The notes beneath the pieces are model-generated. The model ran no database searches. It worked only from the letters and a program-made list of their open reading frames with translations, and was not told the DNA's origin. From an uncultured Aquimarina sp. (lineage in GTDB: Bacteria > Bacteroidota > Bacteroidia > Flavobacteriales > Flavobacteriaceae): DNA of 64,000 nucleotides. The position numbers were made by a program, and so were the translations under genes. The stretch lies in contig CANMLS010000005.1 in assembly GCA_947498785.1 (NCBI GenBank), forward strand, positions 1 through 64,000. Direction: 5' to 3'. Each line of letters opens with the position of its first letter. Within the stretch, counting starts at the first letter, position 1. This document shows, one piece after another, positions 17,474 through 25,408 of the stretch.

Positions 17474-18478
17474 TTATTTCTTACAAATGTTAATAATTAA
17501 ATCAATTATTCTGCTACTATAGCCAATTTCATTATCATACCAACCAATAATTTTTACCATTTTTCCAATAACAGATGTCATTAAAGAATCAAAGATACAG
17601 GAATGCTGATTGCCTAGTATATCAACAGAGACAATTGGGTCTTCTGTATATGAAAGAATCCCCTTTAGATAAGTGGTAGACGCTTTTTTGAATTCGGCGT
17701 TAATTTCTTGTATTGATGTTTCTTTTTTTACATTGAAAGTGATATCTGTAAGAGAACCATTAGGAACAGGAACTCGAATACCACAACCTCCAATAACACT
17801 ACTTAGCTCAGGGAAAATTTTTGTTAAAGCTTTTGCAGCTCCTGTTGTGGTTGGAACAATAGATTGGCTAGCGGCTCGGGCTCTTCTTAAGTCTCTATGC
17901 GGTTGATCATGTAAACTTTGATCTGTCGTGTAACTGTGAATAGTAGTGATGTATGCTTGTTCAATCCCGCACAGGTCATTTACTACCTTTATCATTGGTG
18001 CTGCATTATTTGTGGTACAGGAAGCATTTGATATTATGGTTTCAGAACCATCTATAATTTCCTCATTTACTCCTAAAACAACGGTTTTTATATCATCTTC
18101 TATAGAAGGTGCAGAAAGAATAACTTTTTTAGCTCCTGCTTTTAGGTGTCCTTCTGCTTCATTTTTTGTTTTGAATTTCCCAGTTGCTTCAATCACAACA
18201 TCCACATCATATTTGTTCCAGGTACAATGTACTGGATTAGTTTTATTAAATAAGGGTATTGATTTTCCTTGAACTATGATATGGTTAGAGTCATAGGATA
18301 CCTCAAAAGGTAAAAGCCCATGAATACTATCGTATTTTAAAAGATGACTTAATGTTTTTGTATCTGCAAGGTCGTTTATAGCTACAACTTCTATATTTTG
18401 GTGATTGATTAATAATCTAAAAAGATTACGGCCTATTCTTCCAAATCCGTTGATTGCAATTCTTATAGGTGTATTCAT
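17474..18478 (-). CDS. gap: glyceraldehyde-3-phosphate dehydrogenase, type I
   Basis: A 334-residue GAPDH. The NAD-binding motif INGFGRIGRNLFR opens the protein, and Asp36 in INDLADT suggests NAD preference. The catalytic Cys154 lies in SNASCTTNNAAP, and the partner His is in TIHSYTTDQ. The C-terminal WYDNEIGYS is intact. It works in glycolysis or gluconeogenesis. Flavobacteria often carry more than one GAPDH gene, so this need not be the main one. It lies between lipA and the hybrid kinase, on the same strand as both. Confidence 0.94.
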   Translation of the reverse strand: MNTPIRIAINGFGRIGRNLFRLLINHQNIEVVAINDLADTKTLSHLLKYDSIHGLLPFEVSYDSNHIIVQGKSIPLFNKTNPVHCTWNKYDVDVVIEATGKFKTKNEAEGHLKAGAKKVILSAPSIEDDIKTVVLGVNEEIIDGSETIISNASCTTNNAAPMIKVVNDLCGIEQAYITTIHSYTTDQSLHDQPHRDLRRARAASQSIVPTTTGAAKALTKIFPELSSVIGGCGIRVPVPNGSLTDITFNVKKETSIQEINAEFKKASTTYLKGILSYTEDPIVSVDILGNQHSCIFDSLMTSVIGKMVKIIGWYDNEIGYSSRIIDLIINICKK

Positions 18479-18502
18479 TAAACTTATTACCCTGATTTAG
18501 AA

Positions 18503-19375
18503 TTATGTTAAATGTTTTTGAGCCTTATATGAAGACCTTACCAAGGCGCCACTTTCTACATGTCTAAAACCCATTTCCAAGCCAATTTCTTCATATTTTT
18601 TAAACTGATCTGGGGTTATAAATTCTTTTACTGGCAGGTGTTTCTTGCTTGGTTGTAAATATTGTCCTATAGTCACAATATCTAAATTAACAGATCTTAA
18701 ATCTGTCAATGTTTGAATAACTTCTTCTTCTTTTTCACCAAGACCAAGCATGATTCCGCTTTTTGTACGGCCAATTCCATTATCTTTAAGATATTTCAAT
18801 ACTTGAAGACTTTGTTCGTACTTAGCTTGTATACGAACTTCTCGTGTCAGTCTTTTCACGGTTTCCATATTATGAGAGACTACTTCTGGTTTTACCGTGA
18901 TAATTCTATCTATATTTTTTGTTTTTCCTTGAAAGTCTGGAATTAAAGTTTCTAGTGTTGTTTCGGGATTCATTCTACGGATAGCCTGAATAGTTTCTGC
19001 CCAAATAATTGAACCTCCGTCAGAAAGATCGTCTCTGTCTACAGAAGTGACAACAGCATGTTTTATATTCATGATTTTTATAGATCGTGCTACCTTTTCA
19101 GGTTCTTCCCAATCTACGGTCTCTGGTCTTCCAGTCTTTACTCCACAAAAGCCACAAGAACGTGTACAGATGTTACCTAGAATCATAAACGTTGCAGTTC
19201 CTTCACTCCAACATTCTCCCATATTAGGGCAGCTTCCTGATGTACAAATTGTATGTAAATTATATTTATCTACTAGTCCTCTAAGTTCTGTATATTTCTT
19301 TCCAGTAGGGAGTTTAACTCGCAACCATTTTGGTTTCCCTTTAGGAGGTGTCACACTGGCAACATCATTATTCAT
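18503..19375 (-). CDS. lipA: lipoyl synthase
   Basis: A radical-SAM enzyme that inserts two sulfurs into protein-bound octanoyl groups to form lipoyl cofactors. The 290-residue protein has the auxiliary cluster motif CTSGSCPNMGECW, the radical-SAM CTRSCGFC, and the C-terminal FRHVESGALVRSSYKA with its conserved RSSY. The length is normal. A TATTTTTG box lies just upstream. gap follows 24 nt downstream on the same strand and may be co-transcribed. Confidence 0.97.
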   Translation of the reverse strand: MNNDVASVTPPKGKPKWLRVKLPTGKKYTELRGLVDKYNLHTICTSGSCPNMGECWSEGTATFMILGNICTRSCGFCGVKTGRPETVDWEEPEKVARSIKIMNIKHAVVTSVDRDDLSDGGSIIWAETIQAIRRMNPETTLETLIPDFQGKTKNIDRIITVKPEVVSHNMETVKRLTREVRIQAKYEQSLQVLKYLKDNGIGRTKSGIMLGLGEKEEEVIQTLTDLRSVNLDIVTIGQYLQPSKKHLPVKEFITPDQFKKYEEIGLEMGFRHVESGALVRSSYKAQKHLT

Positions 19376-19755
19376 ACAAGTGGTATTTTTAGCAAAAATA
19401 CAAAGAAAGCTTAGATTAATAATAAGTTCTCATTAAAGTTGTGATTATGATATCGAAATAATGATTAGTCATTAAGACTTAATTGGGTTTTTGATTTTTG
19501 ATTTTGTATAATTTTAAGTGTAATAAAGATTGCAGAATTAAGTTAAGTAAACATATTTTAACTTTTAATTTGTAAATCGAAAAATATTATAGATAACCTC
19601 CTTTTTTTTAGGGAGTTGATTTAAAGATGATTGTGGTTTTGATTTTTGAGTACAGTAAAACCACACTTGAACAATGTGTTAACATCAAGTTAAAATTAAG
19701 TTAATGTAAAATTTTTTTCAAATTTGATAGTTATGCTTTCAAAAGAGAAAAAAAG
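19376..19755. other. intergenic region between lipA and a small-protein gene
   Basis: No gene is visible. Near lipA it carries that gene's -7 box. TGTGGTTTT at 19632-19640 and AAAACCACA at 19657-19665 form a 9-bp inverted repeat. It is followed by TTAAC/GTTAA-type repeats up to 19705, which could bind a regulator of the small gene downstream (inference). Confidence 0.5.
19393..19400 (-). promoter_or_regulatory. -7 box of the lipA promoter
   Basis: TATTTTTG on the minus strand matches TAnnTTTG exactly. The start codon is 17 nt downstream. The -33 position carries TTA instead of TTG. Confidence 0.5.
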
Positions 19756-19986
19756 ATGCTCAAAGAAGAAGTAAGCGCTAAAAAGATAAAAAATAATCGA
19801 AAACGTGTAGAAAAATGGTTGCTTAACAATCAGAGGTATATTAATATTACTGCAATAGAAAAAGAAATTTCTGCACCAAAAGGGTTGATTCAAAAGTTTG
19901 TGAAGTATGATAAAAAGATAAATGATAAATGGATTGATCCATTGTATATCGTTATCAAAAGATTTACCTCATTTAACCTGAGATAA
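19756..19986 (+). CDS. small basic hypothetical protein
   Basis: A 76-residue Lys-rich protein without signal peptide or membrane segment. The middle (VEKWLLNNQRYINITAIEKEISAPKGLIQKFVKYD) has the spacing of a helix-turn-helix: helix, turn at SAPKG, second helix. Small proteins of this look occur in Bacteroidota and may bind DNA, but this is inference. It starts with ATG, is encoded opposite to lipA and converges on the sigma-factor gene. Short and unmatched to a named family, so moderate confidence that it is expressed. Confidence 0.6.
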   Translation: MLKEEVSAKKIKNNRKRVEKWLLNNQRYINITAIEKEISAPKGLIQKFVKYDKKINDKWIDPLYIVIKRFTSFNLR

Positions 19987-20013
19987 TGATATTTTTCTGC
20001 TAAATTTTGATAA

Positions 20014-20589
20014 TTAGCTTTTTGCGTTATTAATTATTTCAGAGAGTAATTTTCTTGCTCTTAATAGTTTTACCTTTACATTATTCATTGGTTCATTAAG
20101 AGTGTTTGCAATTTCTTTGTAACTTAATTCTTGAAAATAGCGCAAATTAATTATTCTTTGATAATTTGGTTTTAACTGCTTTATATAAAGGAGTAATTGA
20201 GCTAAATTTTGTTCAGTAATTAATTTATCTTCAGGAGTAGGGGTGTCATCGACTATTTTGTATACAGAATCATCTACCCGAGTTGTCGTTTTGGATTGTA
20301 TAGAGGCGCTTTTTTTTCTTAATAAGTCAATATGAATATTTTTCGAAATTTGGATTAACCACGATTTAAAATTATATTCTTCTTTAAACGTGCTAATCTT
20401 GTCAAATGCCCTAGAAAAACTCTGTATAGTAATATCTTCTGCTTCATATTCATCTAGCGTTCTTTTCAGTTGAAAATTATAAACATCATTCCAGAAAGTA
20501 TCTAAAAGATAGTTAAAAGATATTTGCTTCCCTTCTTTAGCTTTCTTAATATGATCTTCTAATAAAATAGACTGTTCTTTTTTTTTCAA
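20014..20589 (-). CDS. ECF-type RNA polymerase sigma factor
   Basis: A 191-residue sigma-70 family protein of the ECF group. Region 2 is visible in YEAEDITIQSFSRAF and FKSWLIQISKNIHIDLLRKK. Region 4 is visible in LKPNYQRIINLRYFQELSYKEIANTLNEPMNNVKVKLLRARKLL, a helix-turn-helix that contacts the -35/-33 element. No anti-sigma gene is adjacent. The frame begins at a TTG; no ATG lies upstream before the stop codon, so the exact start is uncertain. It lies 38 nt after the small membrane-protein gene on the same strand, so the two are probably co-transcribed. Confidence 0.88.
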   Translation of the reverse strand: MKKKEQSILLEDHIKKAKEGKQISFNYLLDTFWNDVYNFQLKRTLDEYEAEDITIQSFSRAFDKISTFKEEYNFKSWLIQISKNIHIDLLRKKSASIQSKTTTRVDDSVYKIVDDTPTPEDKLITEQNLAQLLLYIKQLKPNYQRIINLRYFQELSYKEIANTLNEPMNNVKVKLLRARKLLSEIINNAKS

Positions 20590-20627
20590 TGAATTTTTTT
20601 TGGATAGAATGGATAGAAAGATTCAGG

Positions 20628-20834
20628 CTATTTGGAATGCCCATCATCGTTACAGTTAGAAAACTGATCTGGAGTTTTTCCACATAAAGAACATGATTCT
20701 CCTTCTTTATTAAGAAAGGGGCTTTGGCTAGCACAGGTTCCAGCAAATTTACCATCTTTTTTGGCCCATAATTTAATAGCAATTCCTCCAAAGGCCAAAA
20801 GTAATAAGCCAATTGTTAGCAATAAAAGTTCCAT
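20628..20834 (-). CDS. small membrane-anchored protein with four cysteines
   Basis: A 68-residue protein. An N-terminal hydrophobic helix (about residues 2-22) is followed by KDGKFAGTCASQSPFLNKEG and CSLCGKTPDQFSNC. The C-x-x-C plus two further Cys could bind metal, but no known family function is attached. Proteins with the same layout are, as far as I recall, conserved in flavobacteria beside a sigma factor gene. A second open frame on the same strand at 20546-20812 overlaps it and lacks these features. Confidence 0.75.
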   Translation of the reverse strand: MELLLLTIGLLLLAFGGIAIKLWAKKDGKFAGTCASQSPFLNKEGESCSLCGKTPDQFSNCNDDGHSK

Positions 20835-21035
20835 TAGTTTTTATTTATTGTTTTAAATCTTCATATAAAATTTGTTATTAAGGAGTATAATATACTTCCA
20901 AAATATCAATAGTTTATCTCATAACTAAACATACTATTATGAAGCACAAAGATACAAAGAATGTATGGCTAAGTAAATATTTCAGTATAGAATTGTTGTC
21001 TTGTTAAAGTGTTGGTAATAAGTTCTTTGTGTAGA

Positions 21036-22049
21036 TTATATGATGTTAACTTCTGTTTCTAAGGTGATATCGAATTTTTGTTTTATCTTTTTTTGGATTT
21101 TTTTTGCCAGATTAAAAATTTCTTTCCCAGTAGCGCTACCGTGATTTACCAGTACCAATGCTTGCTTTTCGTGAACTCCAGCATCACCCCAGCGCTTTCC
21201 TTTAAAACCAGACTGTTCTATAAGCCAACCCGCTGGTACTTTGATGTTGTTTTCATTTAAAGAATATGATGGAATATCAGGATGTGTTTTTTGAAGTTTG
21301 GTAAAAAGAGCTTTAGAAATGATAGGGTTTTTAAAAAAACTACCACTATTTCCTATCTCAGATGGATCAGGAAGTTTACTTTGTCTTATCTGAATTACCG
21401 TTTGCGAAATATCCTTAATTGAAGGATTTTTAATATTTTTTTCAAGTAAAGCACTTTCTATTGCTCCATAGTTAGTGTTGAGATTGTGATGTTTTTTAGT
21501 TAGTTTAAAGGTTACTTTTGTAATAATATATTCTCCTTTTGCCTCATTCTTAAAAATAGAATTACGATACTCAAATTTACAATCTTCCTTTTTGAAAATA
21601 TGTTTTTTTTGAGTTGAAATGCTAATAGCTTCACAACTCATCATTGTATCTTTGAGTTCAACACCATATGCACCAATATTTTGAATAGGCGCACTACCAA
21701 CATAACCAGGAATTAGTGATAAGTTTTCTAATCCTCCATAATTGTTTTGAATACAATATTGAACAAAATCATTCCAGTTTTCTCCTGCACAAGCAGAAAT
21801 TAAAACAGTACTTTCAGACTCTTCAAGTATTTCTATTCCCTTTATGGCTATATGGATAACTAATGCCTCAATATTTTTTGTTAGCAGCATATTACTGCCT
21901 CCACTTAGAATGAAGAGATTTTTTTTATTGTGTTCTGAAAGGATATACTTAAGTTCAGATTCAGACGTGATTGCTATAAATTCTGATGCAATGGCGTTGA
22001 TTCCGAATGTATTGTATTCTTTTAAGGATTTTTTATACTCAATCTTCAT
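21036..22049 (-). CDS. murB: UDP-N-acetylenolpyruvoylglucosamine reductase
   Basis: MurB, an FAD enzyme, reduces UDP-GlcNAc-enolpyruvate to UDP-MurNAc in peptidoglycan synthesis. The 337-residue protein shows the start YKKSLKEYNTFGINAIA, the FAD-binding LSGGSNMLLT, SLIPGYVGSAPIQNIGAYGVE, YRNSIFK, the catalytic Ser in GNSGSFFKNP, and AGWLIEQSGFKG. I use the ATG at 22047-22049 rather than the TTG one codon before it. The gene overlaps the end of the aminotransferase gene by 11 nt, so the two form an operon. Confidence 0.96.
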   Translation of the reverse strand: MKIEYKKSLKEYNTFGINAIASEFIAITSESELKYILSEHNKKNLFILSGGSNMLLTKNIEALVIHIAIKGIEILEESESTVLISACAGENWNDFVQYCIQNNYGGLENLSLIPGYVGSAPIQNIGAYGVELKDTMMSCEAISISTQKKHIFKKEDCKFEYRNSIFKNEAKGEYIITKVTFKLTKKHHNLNTNYGAIESALLEKNIKNPSIKDISQTVIQIRQSKLPDPSEIGNSGSFFKNPIISKALFTKLQKTHPDIPSYSLNENNIKVPAGWLIEQSGFKGKRWGDAGVHEKQALVLVNHGSATGKEIFNLAKKIQKKIKQKFDITLETEVNII

Positions 22050-23238
22050 CAATTTTATATTTTTCTAAACCTTGTCTTAAAATTTCAATTGCTTTTTTAA
22101 GATCCCTTCGATTAAGCACATAAGCAATACGTACTTGATTTTTTCCTTTTTCTGGACTTGAATAAAATCCAGAAGCAGGTGCTACCATAACCGTCTGTTT
22201 TTCTACATCAAATTTGTCCAGTAACCATTGTGCAAAGTGATCTGCATTTTTAATAGGTAATTCTGCGATACAATAAAAAGCTCCTTTTGGCATAGCAACT
22301 TTTACACCAGGAATTTCTCTAAGTCCAGAAACAAGAGTATTTCTCCTTAGTTTATATTTTTCAATAGTTTCAGTATAGTATGAGTCAGGCGCTTCTAATG
22401 CAGCTTCACTTGCAATTTGAGCCAGGGTAGGAGGACTTAAACGAGCTTGAGCAAATTTCATAGCAGTTTGCATAACACTTTTGTTTTTACTTACAATACA
22501 TCCAATACGAGCTCCACACATGCTGTAACGCTTTGATACAGAGTCTACAATAATTGCATGTTCATTTAATCCTTTTTCCTGAAGAATAGAATAATGCTCT
22601 GACTCATCATAAACAAACTCTCGATAGACTTCATCTGAGATAAGAAATAAATCATATTTAATGGCAAGCGCTGATAATTGTTTAATTTCTTCTTTACTAT
22701 ATAAATAACCCGTTGGATTGCCAGGGTTGCAGATTAAGATTGCTTTGGTTTTTTTGGTAATAAGTTTTTCGAATTCTTTGATTGAAGGTAATGCAAACCC
22801 AGTCTCAATTTTAGAAATTACAGGAACCACAGTAACCGTTGATTGTGTAGAAAAACTATAATAATTAGCATAAAAGGGTTCAGGTACAATAATTTCGTCA
22901 CCTGGATCAGTAATGCTTCCCATAGTAAAAATTAAGGCCTCACTACCACCAGTAGTTACCAAAATATCATCTGATGAAATTGCAATATCATGCTTCGCAT
23001 AATATTTAGCTAATTTTTTTCTAAAACTCTCAAAACCGGCTGAATGACTATATGCAAGGATGTCTAAATTATGGTTTCGTATTGCATCCATGGCTTCAGT
23101 CGGTGTTTTGATATCTGGTTGACCGATATTAAGATGGTAAATGTGCTTGCCCTCTTTTACAGCTTTTTCTGCAAAAGGAGCCAATTTTCGAATTGGCGAT
23201 TCTGGCATAGCTTTGCCTTTATGTGATACTATTGGCAT
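22039..23238 (-). CDS. class I PLP-dependent aminotransferase (aspartate transaminase-like)
   Basis: A 399-residue fold-type I aminotransferase. Features: LNIGQPDIKTP near the N-terminus, VTTGGSEALIFTMG, the PLP-contacting NPGNPTG, SDEVYREFVYDE, the Schiff-base Lys in DSVSKRYSMCGARIG, and the C-terminal VRIAYVLNRRDLKKAI. The closest functional class is aspartate or related aminotransferase subgroup I-gamma; substrate specificity cannot be proven from motifs. It is the first gene of the pair with murB. Confidence 0.92.
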   Translation of the reverse strand: MPIVSHKGKAMPESPIRKLAPFAEKAVKEGKHIYHLNIGQPDIKTPTEAMDAIRNHNLDILAYSHSAGFESFRKKLAKYYAKHDIAISSDDILVTTGGSEALIFTMGSITDPGDEIIVPEPFYANYYSFSTQSTVTVVPVISKIETGFALPSIKEFEKLITKKTKAILICNPGNPTGYLYSKEEIKQLSALAIKYDLFLISDEVYREFVYDESEHYSILQEKGLNEHAIIVDSVSKRYSMCGARIGCIVSKNKSVMQTAMKFAQARLSPPTLAQIASEAALEAPDSYYTETIEKYKLRRNTLVSGLREIPGVKVAMPKGAFYCIAELPIKNADHFAQWLLDKFDVEKQTVMVAPASGFYSSPEKGKNQVRIAYVLNRRDLKKAIEILRQGLEKYKIDED

Positions 23239-23343
23239 CTGATCTAATTTAATAAAATGAAATAGCGGTAAATTTCTTAAAATATTTAAGATATAACGAT
23301 ATAATTGATGTAATTTTTCAACTATTTTTCTATATTTAGTGTA

Positions 23344-24693
23344 ATGAAGATTTTATCATTGGATTTTTGCCATTTTCTTAAAAGTAAGATTTTAGTAGTA
23401 TTACTATTATTAAATGTTGTCCTTTTTGCTCAAAAGAGTTTCAAGCTTCCTGCGGGAAAAAAACATGATAAACTCAGATTTGAATTAGCAAATAACCTTA
23501 TCATCATACCTGTTGTTGTGAATGGAGTCGAGCTTTCTTTTATTCTAGACACAGGTGTGGGATCTACAATTATCTTTAGTGTTGATAATAAAAGCTCACT
23601 TGAGCTTAAAAATGCTTCGAAAATTTATCTTAGAGGTTTAGGAGATAACGAACCAGTAGAAGCCATAAAATCAATTAATAATGAAGTCAGAATAGGTAAA
23701 GCAACAAGTAGAAATCATAAAATCTATTTGGTTTTAGATGAATCTATTAATTTTTCTCCTCGTATGGGGTTTCCAGTACACGGTATTATAGGTTATGATC
23801 TTTTTAAAGATTTTATATTGGAGATCAATTATTCTAAAAGAGTTATTAAAATGAATAATCCTGAAACCTATGTATATAAAAAATGTGAAAAATGTTATAA
23901 CACTAAAATTAATTTTAGGAATAGTAGAAAAAGACCATTTATTACTGCCAAGTATAAATCAGATAAAGGATTAATTGATGTTAACCTTTTATTAGATTCG
24001 GGTTCTGGTTCTTCCCTATGGTTATTTGAAAATAAAGAAAATGGTATCCATGTTGGAAATAATTCATTTAGAGATTTTTTAGGAAAAGGTTTTAATGGTG
24101 ATATATATGGACGAAAAACTAAAATTGAAGAGCTTCGTTTAGGAGATTTTATGATGAAAGAAGTTAAAGCATCTTTTCCTGATTCAATTTATATACAAGG
24201 AATATCTCAAAGTAATAGACAAGGTTCGTTAGGAGGAAGTGTTTTAAGAAGATTTAATTTGGTAGTAGATTATCCTGGTGAAAAAATATCTTTTAGAAAA
24301 AACGGCTATTTCGATAAACCTTTTAATTATAATATGAGTGGACTTACTATCCAACATACTGGTTTTACTGCTATCAAAGGATATAAGGAAAATAATACAA
24401 TTCATCTCGGGTTAAACGAAGTGGTTACCAAAAAAACATTAGAATTGTCCAACGATTTTGCACTCCTTCCCACATACGAAATTTCAGATGTTAGGACTAA
24501 TTCACCTGCCCATCTTGCTGGTTTGCAAAAAGGAGACGTGGTTTTAGAAGTAAATGGAAAGAAGACGTTTAATTATAAACTTTCAGACCTTAATGAATTG
24601 TTTTATTTTCAGGAAGGAAAGAAAATTATAATAAAGGTAGAACGTTTAGGGATTGAGATTAAGTATGTCTTTTATCTTAAGAAAGTAATTTAA
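23344..24693 (+). CDS. aspartyl protease-like protein with PDZ domain
   Basis: A 449-residue exported protein with a signal peptide ending near LFAQ (residue 30). Two retropepsin-like lobes follow, with catalytic-type motifs SFILDTGVGST near 66 and LLLDSGSGSSLW near 215, each with the D-T/S-G triad. A C-terminal PDZ domain (VRTNSPAHLAGLQKGDVVLEVNGK) is present. By family it is a periplasmic or surface aspartic protease; the substrate is unknown. Similar two-lobe plus PDZ proteins are common in Bacteroidota. A bidirectional terminator separates it from the converging DUF1573 gene. Confidence 0.85.
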   Translation: MKILSLDFCHFLKSKILVVLLLLNVVLFAQKSFKLPAGKKHDKLRFELANNLIIIPVVVNGVELSFILDTGVGSTIIFSVDNKSSLELKNASKIYLRGLGDNEPVEAIKSINNEVRIGKATSRNHKIYLVLDESINFSPRMGFPVHGIIGYDLFKDFILEINYSKRVIKMNNPETYVYKKCEKCYNTKINFRNSRKRPFITAKYKSDKGLIDVNLLLDSGSGSSLWLFENKENGIHVGNNSFRDFLGKGFNGDIYGRKTKIEELRLGDFMMKEVKASFPDSIYIQGISQSNRQGSLGGSVLRRFNLVVDYPGEKISFRKNGYFDKPFNYNMSGLTIQHTGFTAIKGYKENNTIHLGLNEVVTKKTLELSNDFALLPTYEISDVRTNSPAHLAGLQKGDVVLEVNGKKTFNYKLSDLNELFYFQEGKKIIIKVERLGIEIKYVFYLKKVI

Positions 24694-24701
24694 AAAAATG
24701 T

Positions 24702-24735
24702 AAAAAGGGATGCTATCAAATAACATCCCTTTTTT
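24702..24735. terminator. bidirectional terminator
   Basis: AAAAAGGGATG pairs with CATCCCTTTTT around a 12-nt loop, with A and T runs on both sides. It lies between two converging genes. Confidence 0.85.
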
Positions 24736-24759
24736 ATAATATATACCTAAATAATTATT

Positions 24760-25155
24760 TTAGTTTGTTTTTTCTAGAACACTTTTATCAGTTACTGTAC
24801 CTTTGATTTTAATTGCTTTTGTAGCTTCTTCTGCGTTAGAATATACAGTAATCGTTTTACGTATCGGTCCAACTCTTTTGGTGTCATATTTTACTTCAAT
24901 AACACCTGATTCTCCTGGAGCAATCGCTTTTTCTGGTTTTTTCGGAATTGTGCATCCACAACTAGAATATACTTTAGAAATGATTAAAGGTGATTTTCCT
25001 GTGTTCGTAAATTCAAATTGTCGAACTCCGTTACTGCCTTTAGCGATTTCTCCATAATCAACGACTTCTGATTTAAATTTTATTTGTGCTTTATCTTGTG
25101 CGTTTAGGGTTATACCCAGAAAACAAACACATAAAATCATCATTATTTTTTTCAT
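24760..25155 (-). CDS. DUF1573 secreted protein
   Basis: A 131-residue protein with a cleavable signal peptide (ends LNAQ, residue 19) and one DUF1573 immunoglobulin-like domain. Typical features are FTNTGKSPLIISKVYSSCGCT and PGESGVIEVKYDTKRVGPIRKTITVYSN. The conserved SSCGCT is the family hallmark. The domain is widespread in Bacteroidota secreted proteins; its role is not established. Single-gene unit. Confidence 0.9.
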   Translation of the reverse strand: MKKIMMILCVCFLGITLNAQDKAQIKFKSEVVDYGEIAKGSNGVRQFEFTNTGKSPLIISKVYSSCGCTIPKKPEKAIAPGESGVIEVKYDTKRVGPIRKTITVYSNAEEATKAIKIKGTVTDKSVLEKTN

Positions 25156-25408
25156 AATGTAGGTTTTTATTAAATGTAAAAGTACTTACTTTTTATTCAA
25201 TTGCAAAATCATAATCCAAAGTGAGGAGTACCAAATTAGGTATAAAAATTTAGATCATAAGGTGAATACTAGGTTGTATGGCTTATGTTAAAGTGTAATA
25301 TTAAGTCATTTTTCACCTTATGTTTTTTAAATTTTCATATTTCTCACTTCATACTTCATACTATAATAATTACTTTTGCACTTCAAAATTCAAAAACCAG
25401 ACCAAAGT

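Noticed and set aside
20546..20812. 88-codon frame overlapping the small four-Cys membrane protein
   Set aside because: Same strand, other frame; the 68-residue frame has the membrane helix and Cys pattern, this one has neither.
25376..25408. Longer valS start at a TTG
   Set aside because: The codon lies inside a -7 box (TACTTTTG) and the extra residues are not part of the family; the ATG at 25409 is preferred.
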